Source: JAZKFP01 sp040386355
GTDB lineage: Bacteria > Pseudomonadota > Gammaproteobacteria > Pseudomonadales > UBA6940
DNA: 12,489 bases
NCBI GenBank assembly: GCA_040386355.1
Contig: JAZKFP010000291.1
Span: 1 to 12,489, forward strand
Direction: 5' to 3'
The notes under the pieces are model-generated. The model did not search any database and was not told the DNA's origin. It worked only from the letters and a program-made list of their open reading frames with translations. Each line of letters starts with the position of its first letter. Positions within the stretch are counted from its first letter, which is position 1. Below, one piece after another: positions 6,538-12,489 of this stretch. The position numbers were made by a program, and so were the translations under genes.

Positions 6538-7616
6538 TAGACTATTACTCCAAATTCACCGAGTACTTGTTGAGCAATTAGCGCAGCAGAATCATTTTTC
6601 TTACTCACGCTTTTTAAGAGTGAAATCCCTTTATCCCCAAATCGATACAAGGCTTCAGCGGAACGATAACGTACCCACCAAGTTTCATCAGTTAATCTTT
6701 CAATTAATATTGGTATAGCTGCATTTAATTGCATAACTCCTAATGCTTTTGCTGCTTGAATACGTACTGCGACAGTTTCAGAACTGGATAAATGTTGCAA
6801 AATAACAGAGGCTGCACGTGGATCTCCGATTTTCGCTAATGCGGAAATGCTTTGAGCACGTATATCTGAATTTGGATCGTCTAAAAAAAGTATTAAAGGA
6901 GACACAGATTGGATAGAACCAATAGACCCAAGCGCATTTAAACCAGCAATTTTCACTTCAAGTTTTGCATCCGATTGAACAAGCTGGACTAAGAAAGGCA
7001 CGATTGGCTCACCAAAACGTTGAAGAATATCTGCCAACATCAAGGTATTAGTTTGGCCAGAGGCAGTTAAACTCTCAATAATAAGTTGCATATAGGTTGT
7101 CGCATTTCGCGATGCTAAACCTCGCAAAGCAGCAATTTGAACGTACATGTCTTGTGCTTTAATATTATCTACCAGCAGCTGCAATGATTCGACGTCGGAA
7201 AAATAACTTAATAATGTGAGTACTTGAATACGTTTGCTTTTGGAACCTTCAAGACTTAATTTTTTTAAATAAGGAAAAATATTCCAAGCGTAAATAATGT
7301 GCATAATCCGCTGGGCATCTTCACCACGCAATGAACGTAAGATATCAATTGCAATACGCATAATTAAATAAGGATCATTTTTTTGTAGAATAGGTAAAGT
7401 ATCTTCATTAATTGCTAGAGATGATTTTAATCCAATAAAGAAGAATTTATTCAATTCTTGCCGACGAAGCTCATTTTTTTTAGATCGTCGCTCTTGAATA
7501 GTACGTTTTACAATAAGCACAAAAAGAATAGATAAAGATAGAAAAATTAGAACAAAGCATCCTTGCCAAATCATCCTTAGGAATAATGTTTCATAGGGAA
7601 TAACGGAAGCTGACAT
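6537..7616 (-). CDS. membrane-anchored HEAT-repeat protein
   Basis: The ATG at 7616 gives 359 residues. One transmembrane helix lies at about 16-37, followed at once by a very basic stretch (KRTIQERRSKKNELRR), so by the positive-inside rule the rest should face the cytoplasm. Residues 125-345 are tandem HEAT repeats of about 30 residues, such as VKIAGLNALGSIGS, IRAQSISALAKIGDPRAA, VRIQAAKALGVMQLNAA and VRYRSAEALYRFGD. HEAT arrays act as protein-binding scaffolds; no catalytic motif is seen. The frame opens further upstream (ATG at 7652, TTG at 7667). The 7616 start is preferred because AGGT lies 5 bases before it and it overlaps the barrel gene by only 26 bases. Genes for an outer-membrane exporter and a synthase flank it, so an adaptor role within that machine is likely. 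Confidence 0.85.
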   Translation of the reverse strand: MSASVIPYETLFLRMIWQGCFVLIFLSLSILFVLIVKRTIQERRSKKNELRRQELNKFFFIGLKSSLAINEDTLPILQKNDPYLIMRIAIDILRSLRGEDAQRIMHIIYAWNIFPYLKKLSLEGSKSKRIQVLTLLSYFSDVESLQLLVDNIKAQDMYVQIAALRGLASRNATTYMQLIIESLTASGQTNTLMLADILQRFGEPIVPFLVQLVQSDAKLEVKIAGLNALGSIGSIQSVSPLILFLDDPNSDIRAQSISALAKIGDPRAASVILQHLSSSETVAVRIQAAKALGVMQLNAAIPILIERLTDETWWVRYRSAEALYRFGDKGISLLKSVSKKNDSAALIAQQVLGEFGVIV

Positions 7617-8706
7617 TATATACCTGACGAATATAGGAGGCTTCACGATCATCTCTGGTATATCCAAGATTCAGGATAAACGCAGAATCCAAGGAATAAG
7701 AAATACCACTAAAAAAAGTTTTGGTATCAACAGTTACTGCCGCTACAGTTTCAGGTGCATCTGCATATCCTAAATAAAATCCTGTCTTTGAAAATAAAGG
7801 ACCATCTAAACGGGTACTCCAACCAAAAACAGCTGGCTCTGAACTTTGAAAAACTGAAATAATATTATTTGACAAAACCCAGGTTGGATTAAAAAAAACA
7901 CTAACTCCTGGATTGATGCTATATACTTCAGAATCTTTATACTTATTAAATCGAATATCTAAAAGAGCCCGGATGGGTATTTTTTTTATATCCAATAAAT
8001 AATGTGAACTACCCACACCCAAACGATACTCAGGTCTAAAAAACGGATCAGAAACAAAAGATCCATAGCTATACGCATTAAGGTCGGATGAAAATCGATG
8101 ATTAATGCCGACTTCAAATTCAGTATCAATCACATCAAATTGATCATAACGCATTATATGACTATGAGTAGTTGTTCTACCTTCATTAGAAGTTCGAGCA
8201 AGATTTATATAGGTCTGATTCCAGGAGGATTGTGATTGACGTGAAAAATCACTGTATTCAAGGCCGCTAGAAATTTTCCAGACAACCATATTATCAAATG
8301 CATTTTCAATTTTCACTAAGGCATTTTTTGCTTCAATATTATCTGGATATTTAAGAATAATATTCTCAAAAATTGTTTTTGCTTGTGTATAATTTTTTTG
8401 ATTAAATGCAATAGTACCTTTTAGCAACTCAACTTCAATAGTATTTTGATCGATTGAAATAGCTTGAACTTTTTGTTCCGCTTCTTTATTTTTACCTTGC
8501 CACATATAAATACGTGCAATTGCTAATTGAATATCAATATCTTTAGGATGTTCCTTTTCTGCATTTTGTAATAACATCAATGCTTGTTGCCATTCTTTTT
8601 TAATAAATAAAGCTCTGCTTTCCTTTAAAACTTCACTTGTATCTAAAGCAAAAACTGAACTTGAACAAATAAAAAATAAAATGAAAGTTCCTTTTTTCAT
8701 TAACAT
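7591..8706 (-). CDS. TPR plus YaiO-like outer-membrane beta-barrel protein
   Basis: A 371-residue exported protein. A signal peptide (MLMKKGTFILFFICSSSVFA, predicted cleavage after Ala20) is followed by TPR-like helices from about 25 to 136, for example EWQQALMLLQNAEKEHPKDI, IARIYMWQGKNKEAE and NYTQAKTIFENIILKYPDNI. From about 140 to the end, alternating amphipathic strands rich in aromatic, Ser and Asn residues form a probable barrel (WKISSGLEYSDF, YRLGVGSSHYLL, FILNLGYTRDD), ending in VSFRYSL, a typical last outer-membrane strand. The layout matches YaiO-type proteins and recalls the TPR-barrel exporters PgaA, BcsC and AlgKE, though this barrel is smaller. The upstream stop codon TAG forms part of its TAGG ribosome-binding site, 9 bases before the ATG at 8706. 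A role in passing the polysaccharide through the outer membrane is inferred from context. Confidence 0.85.
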   Translation of the reverse strand: MLMKKGTFILFFICSSSVFALDTSEVLKESRALFIKKEWQQALMLLQNAEKEHPKDIDIQLAIARIYMWQGKNKEAEQKVQAISIDQNTIEVELLKGTIAFNQKNYTQAKTIFENIILKYPDNIEAKNALVKIENAFDNMVVWKISSGLEYSDFSRQSQSSWNQTYINLARTSNEGRTTTHSHIMRYDQFDVIDTEFEVGINHRFSSDLNAYSYGSFVSDPFFRPEYRLGVGSSHYLLDIKKIPIRALLDIRFNKYKDSEVYSINPGVSVFFNPTWVLSNNIISVFQSSEPAVFGWSTRLDGPLFSKTGFYLGYADAPETVAAVTVDTKTFFSGISYSLDSAFILNLGYTRDDREASYIRQVYNVSFRYSL

Positions 8707-8715
8707 TTTAATAAC

Positions 8716-9852
8716 CTACGTATTTTTATTTTCTAATAGTCGCGTACACCGGGCTAACAATTCATTAGGATTAAAAGGTTTTGTAATATAATCGACAGCT
8801 CCTGTATTTAACCCCTCTAAGACATCAGTATCGGCATGTTTTGCTGTCAGAAAAATCACCGCTATTTTTGATAAGTTTTTCGTATTTCGAATCATACGTA
8901 ACAAGGTAAGACCATCGATACCCGGCATCATACGATCCAATATTGCAACTTGTATAGACTGAGTTTGAAGAATATTCCAAGCTTCATTACCATCATTCGC
9001 TGTAATAATTTTTAAACCGATATTTTCAAATTTATGGGTTAAAAGATCACGAATATTCGGATCATCATCTGCAACAAGAATAGTGTTTTTTAAACGTTGC
9101 AAACGTTGAGAAATTTTGGAAGTTAGAATAGCGGGATCAAAAGGTTTGGTTATATAGTCAACTGCTCCAGCCATTAATCCACGCATAACTTCTTGAGCAT
9201 CATCACTAGCCGTTATCATAATAATCGGAATTTTCTTTATTTCTTCAATTTTCTGAATATTTTCTAATAACATTAAACCAGACAGTTCACCTGGCATATT
9301 GTTATCCAATAATATTAAATCTGGCTTATATTGGCGAATTGATAACAAGCCTTGCTGTGCATTGGTAGCATGAATAGTCTTTGCATGATCTTTAAATAAT
9401 TCTGCCAACATGATTCGAACATCTTCATCGTCATCAATAATTAACAATAAAGGAAATTCTTGACTTAAAACAAGGTTTTGTAATTCTGTTTTTTCAGAGT
9501 CTTCTATGGTAATTATATTTGAACTATTGATTGCAATTTCACATTGAGCAATTAACCCATTAATTTTTGGTATTAATTCTCTAGTGTTTTTTTTATTTAC
9601 ATCCATGCACTCTTCAAGATCTTTTCCAGCTGAACTTATTGCAGGAAAACCATAGGTAGCACCAGTGCCGTTTAGTTTATGTGCTTGAGATTTTAATTCA
9701 ACACTCATTGCTTCATTTAATTGGTTGTCATTAATTGATACTAATATTTTTTCAAGATGCTCAATACGCTGCGAAAGTTGAATAAGATAACGCTGTTTCA
9801 ATTGCTGCATTGAATTCGCAACATTTTGATTAGAGTTTTCAGAATTAGACAT
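8716..9852 (-). CDS. Hpt-REC-REC phosphorelay protein
   Basis: From the ATG at 9852 the protein has 378 residues. An N-terminal Hpt helical bundle (about 15-110) carries SQAHKLNGTGATYGF with the phospho-acceptor His58. REC1 (about 133-255) has IIDDDED, Asp183 (LLDNNMP), Thr214 and Lys236 (ITKPFDP). REC2 (about 256-375) has VADDDPN, Asp306 (LDRMMPG), Thr336 and Lys358 (ITKPFNP). There is no DNA-binding, GGDEF, EAL or other output domain. The frame opens at an ATG at 9873, but 9852 has GGGAAA at good spacing and overlaps the upstream stop by only 8 bases. The Hpt would accept phosphate from a REC of the hybrid kinase and pass it to its own or the neighbouring receiver. All key residues are present in all three domains. 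Confidence 0.92.
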   Translation of the reverse strand: MSNSENSNQNVANSMQQLKQRYLIQLSQRIEHLEKILVSINDNQLNEAMSVELKSQAHKLNGTGATYGFPAISSAGKDLEECMDVNKKNTRELIPKINGLIAQCEIAINSSNIITIEDSEKTELQNLVLSQEFPLLLIIDDDEDVRIMLAELFKDHAKTIHATNAQQGLLSIRQYKPDLILLDNNMPGELSGLMLLENIQKIEEIKKIPIIMITASDDAQEVMRGLMAGAVDYITKPFDPAILTSKISQRLQRLKNTILVADDDPNIRDLLTHKFENIGLKIITANDGNEAWNILQTQSIQVAILDRMMPGIDGLTLLRMIRNTKNLSKIAVIFLTAKHADTDVLEGLNTGAVDYITKPFNPNELLARCTRLLENKNT

Positions 9853-10231
9853 GAAATTTTTCCCAAATTTCATTGATTAATGGCGACAAGGTCATAGGAT
9901 CGAAAGGTTTAGGTACTACAGCATTTGCTCCTAAATCCAAATATTGCTGAATTTCAGTCGGCTGAACTCTGGCGGTCATAAACACAATCGGTGTTGCAAT
10001 TAATGCGTGAATTTTTTTGAGATTTTTTAAAGTGGATGGTCCATCCATAATTGGCATCATTACATCAAGCAATATTAAATCAGGTTTAATCTTTTCAACT
10101 TGTTTTAATGCTTCAGCTCCACTATTTAACGTGGATACAGTAAAACCACCTGCTATTTCTAGACACATTTTTGCTACTTCTAAAATGTCTTCTTCATCAT
10201 CAATACATAGAATGTGTTCAAGCTTTTTCAT
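9845..10231 (-). CDS. single-domain response regulator, CheY-like
   Basis: A 128-residue receiver domain with nothing attached. It contains ILCIDDEED (Asp11, Asp12), LLDVMMPIMDG (phospho-acceptor Asp56), FMTAR (Thr86) and VVPKPFDP (Lys108), so phosphorylation chemistry should be intact. The frame is open to 10291, but the ATG at 10231 is favoured. It starts the domain directly, follows a GGTGGGG stretch, and lies 4 bases after the kinase stop, with no overlap. The gene overlaps the next one by 8 bases. With no output domain it must act by protein contact, either as a phosphate shuttle in the relay or as the effector binding a partner such as the HEAT protein. Which of these is not decidable from sequence. 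Confidence 0.92.
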   Translation of the reverse strand: MKKLEHILCIDDEEDILEVAKMCLEIAGGFTVSTLNSGAEALKQVEKIKPDLILLDVMMPIMDGPSTLKNLKKIHALIATPIVFMTARVQPTEIQQYLDLGANAVVPKPFDPMTLSPLINEIWEKFHV

Positions 10232-10235
10232 TATT

Positions 10236-12489
10236 TTACCCCACCAATTTATTTTCAGCTCGTTTGATAATATTTTGAATCGTTTCAACAATTTTTTCTT
10301 CAGACATGCGTGATTTTACCAATGCAGCAGAAACTCTATTTTGAATTTCTTGCGATGTTTCATGAGCAGATAAAATAACGACAGGAGGTGGAGCATCAAC
10401 AAATTGGTGCAAATTAGAAAGCAAACTAAGACCAGACCCGTCTGGCAAACCTAAATCTAATATGATGAGAGAAAACTTTTCTTTCATTAAAATATTTTGT
10501 GCCTGAGCTAATGATGTAACATTCACTAATTCAACTTTATCTTGGAAAGCAACTTCTAAAACTTTGCTTAAATCAACATCATCCTCAATATGAAGGATTT
10601 TAGGCTTTTCATTAAGATCAACTGCAGTTCTCAAACAAGAAATTAAAATATTTTCATCGACAGGCTTTTGTAATAAATGTGCAACGCCTAATACACTCCC
10701 CTGAATACCGGTTTTACCATCACTAGACTGACCCGAAACAACAATAATTGGTAAACTGGAGGTACGTGGCTCTTCCCGCAATTCTCTGATAAAATCTATT
10801 CCATTACCCATCGGCATTACAATATCTAAAGTCATTGCTGAATACGTTTGGTTTTTGAGAATTCTTTTAGCTTCAAAAATACTAAAGGCAATATCTGATT
10901 CAAATCCGGCGTTATTTAGCATACGTTGCATTAATTCAGCGATTTCTTTCTCATTTTCACAAATTAATATTTTTTTCTTAGCTTCAGCTTTTGATTGTAA
11001 AGGAATTACTTGAACATTTTCATAGCTGACTGGAAAGTCAATCCAAAAGGTTGTTCCTATACCAATTTCAGTATCAAAACCGATTTCTCCATTCATATAC
11101 TCGATTAATTGTTTAGTAATATGTAGCCCTAAACCAGTGCCTCCTTTTACTCGAGTTGCAGATGAGTCAGCTTGAGAAAATTTACTAAAAATTTTTGAAT
11201 GAAATTCTTTAGGAATTCCCATGCCATAATCTTTAACATTAATTCGAATTCTATTTTCCTTTAATTGAGTACTAACCTCTACTTGTCCATCGGTGATAGA
11301 AAATTTTGCAGCATTAGAAATTAAGTTTGCCATAACTTGCAAGAAGCGAGCAGAGTCAACTTTTATTACAATCGTGGGATCTATTTCGCCAGCAAATAAA
11401 TCAATATTAAATTTTTTTGCATAATCATTATTTGATTCAATAGCTTGTTTAACTAACGAATTAAGCTTTTCTGGCTTTATATCAAAACGCATTTGTCCTG
11501 AAGCAATTTTATCTATATCCAAAATATCGTTTATCAAAAGAATAAGACGTTCACTATTTTTATAAGCAATCTCAATTAATCTGTTAGCCTTTTCAGGAAT
11601 ATCTTTTGTCATGGTACCAACCATTAATCCTAATGAACCTCGAATTGATGTCAAAGGCGTACGAAGTTCATGGCTCACTATAGAAATAAACTCGCTTTTC
11701 ATACGTTCCATTTCTTTTCGATCAGAAATATTTTGAACTTGTTTAATAAAGTATTTAGGTTGGTTTTCACTATCACGCACTAGTGATACGTTTACTAATG
11801 TCCAAATAGTGTGACCATTACTATGAATATATCGTTTTTCCATTTCAAAGCTTGAAAATTCACCTTTTAACATTTTCTTAATGTTACTTTTATTTATTTC
11901 AACATCATCAGGATGAGTAATGGATTCTAAATCTCGCACTAGTAATGCAGATTTTGTGTATCCTAATATGGTACATAAGGCTTCATTTACTTTTAATAAT
12001 TTATTATTTGGACTCACTAACGCCATTCCAATGGAGGCATGTTCCATTGCAGCACGAAAAGTTTCTTCACTGGCTTTGATAATTTGCTGTTGTCGTAATC
12101 GCTCTGTTACATCTTCAATAACGCCCAAGAAACCAGTTATTTTTCCTTCGTTATCTTTCAAAGGAGTAACAGTGATATTTGCTCGAAAACAGGTACCATT
12201 TTTTCGAATTAAGGTCCAATCTCGAGATTCCGCTCCCTCTAAAATCGGTTTATAAGTAAAAACTGATACATCAGGGTTAAATTCAATTTTGTATTCATTG
12301 CTTAATTCATTGGCTCGTTGATGAATTTCTTCCATATCGTGCAGAAATATTGTATTTTTTCCTTCCAACACTTCTTCTTTTGTATAACCTAATGCTTTTT
12401 CTGCGGCACTATTAAATACAATATGTTTTCCAGAAGCATCAATAGCAATAATTAATGAAGTAGTACTTTGCAAAATTCCTGAATTTATA
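10236..12489 (-). CDS. hybrid sensor histidine kinase, PAS-PAS-HisKA-HATPase-REC-REC, partial
   Basis: The reading frame is open to the window edge, so the 5' end is missing; residues are numbered here from the TTG at 12473. PAS1 covers about 1-130 (AASGK-type turn, VFNSAAEKALGYTKEEVLEG, ending GVIEDVTER). PAS2 with its PAC covers about 135-252. HisKA is at 258-325 (FISIVSHELRTPL, phospho-acceptor His268). The HATPase is at 370-482 (NLISNAAKF, DYGMGIP, GGTGLGLH). REC1 is at 500-618 (Asp550) and REC2 at 624-740 (EDD 630-632, Asp673, Lys720). REC1 is atypical: its acidic pocket reads E506-N507 and the usual Thr is Ser580, whereas Lys603 is kept. REC2 has Ser702 at that place. No membrane segment is seen in this part, so the signal, probably bound by a PAS domain, is unknown. 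It heads the visible operon, and the promoter lies outside the window. Confidence 0.93.
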   Translation of the reverse strand, partial: INSGILQSTTSLIIAIDASGKHIVFNSAAEKALGYTKEEVLEGKNTIFLHDMEEIHQRANELSNEYKIEFNPDVSVFTYKPILEGAESRDWTLIRKNGTCFRANITVTPLKDNEGKITGFLGVIEDVTERLRQQQIIKASEETFRAAMEHASIGMALVSPNNKLLKVNEALCTILGYTKSALLVRDLESITHPDDVEINKSNIKKMLKGEFSSFEMEKRYIHSNGHTIWTLVNVSLVRDSENQPKYFIKQVQNISDRKEMERMKSEFISIVSHELRTPLTSIRGSLGLMVGTMTKDIPEKANRLIEIAYKNSERLILLINDILDIDKIASGQMRFDIKPEKLNSLVKQAIESNNDYAKKFNIDLFAGEIDPTIVIKVDSARFLQVMANLISNAAKFSITDGQVEVSTQLKENRIRINVKDYGMGIPKEFHSKIFSKFSQADSSATRVKGGTGLGLHITKQLIEYMNGEIGFDTEIGIGTTFWIDFPVSYENVQVIPLQSKAEAKKKILICENEKEIAELMQRMLNNAGFESDIAFSIFEAKRILKNQTYSAMTLDIVMPMGNGIDFIRELREEPRTSSLPIIVVSGQSSDGKTGIQGSVLGVAHLLQKPVDENILISCLRTAVDLNEKPKILHIEDDVDLSKVLEVAFQDKVELVNVTSLAQAQNILMKEKFSLIILDLGLPDGSGLSLLSNLHQFVDAPPPVVILSAHETSQEIQNRVSAALVKSRMSEEKIVETIQNIIKRAENKLVG

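Noticed and set aside
6537..7667. Longer start for the HEAT protein (TTG at 7667 or ATG at 7652)
   Set aside because: These starts overlap the barrel gene by 60 to 77 bases and add a short segment with no recognisable signal. The ATG at 7616 has a ribosome-binding site and places the membrane helix near the N-terminus.
11920..12255. Plus-strand open frame of 111 codons inside the hybrid kinase
   Set aside because: It is antisense to well-conserved PAS domains and has no independent start signal.
1..12489. CRISPR array, tRNA, rRNA, transposase or integrase
   Set aside because: I found no regularly spaced repeats, cloverleaf-like sequence, rRNA-like stretch or recombinase motif on either strand.

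Overview
The window is AT-rich (by eye roughly 35% GC), densely coding chromosomal DNA that looks gammaproteobacterial. YaeQ, a YehS/DUF1456 protein and a short HPF/RaiA protein sit together, and the base composition would suit a Legionellales-like lineage. That placement is an inference from gene content, not a demonstrated identity. No tRNA, rRNA, CRISPR array, transposase or integrase is visible.

Left part (1-3400): a short possible coding remnant lies at the left edge. It is followed on the minus strand by a frameshifted dienelactone hydrolase-family gene, an HPF/RaiA-family ribosome-associated protein, yaeQ and a yehS-like gene, which probably form one transcription unit (yehS, yaeQ, hpf-like, hydrolase). 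Next come an unrecognised 60-residue gene on the minus strand, with its own candidate promoter and terminator, and a DUF3147 membrane protein on the plus strand ending in a hairpin.

Middle part (3410-5095): a graveyard of two-component signalling genes. On the minus strand are the 3' part of a bacteriophytochrome-type histidine kinase (end of PHY, HisKA, HATPase) and an Rcp1-like response regulator whose start overlaps the kinase stop. Both carry several frameshifts. Head-to-head with the kinase fragment on the plus strand is the C-terminal receiver domain of another signalling protein, with a frameshift and an in-frame stop. The two fragments meet at about 4825-4845, which implies a deletion or inversion that removed the 5' part of both genes.

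Right part (5104-12489): six minus-strand genes, tightly spaced or overlapping, read from the right edge. They are a PAS-PAS-HisKA-HATPase-REC-REC hybrid kinase (5' end outside the window), a stand-alone receiver, an Hpt-REC-REC protein, a secreted TPR plus YaiO-like outer-membrane barrel protein, a membrane-anchored HEAT-repeat protein and a processive family-2 glycosyltransferase. The first three contain every step of a His-Asp-His-Asp phosphorelay but no DNA-binding or enzymatic output domain. The last three look like a compact synthase-plus-export machine for an extracellular or cell-surface polysaccharide. The simplest reading is a self-contained, signal-controlled polysaccharide system in which phosphorylated receivers may act directly on the HEAT protein or the synthase. 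This is the most interesting content of the window.
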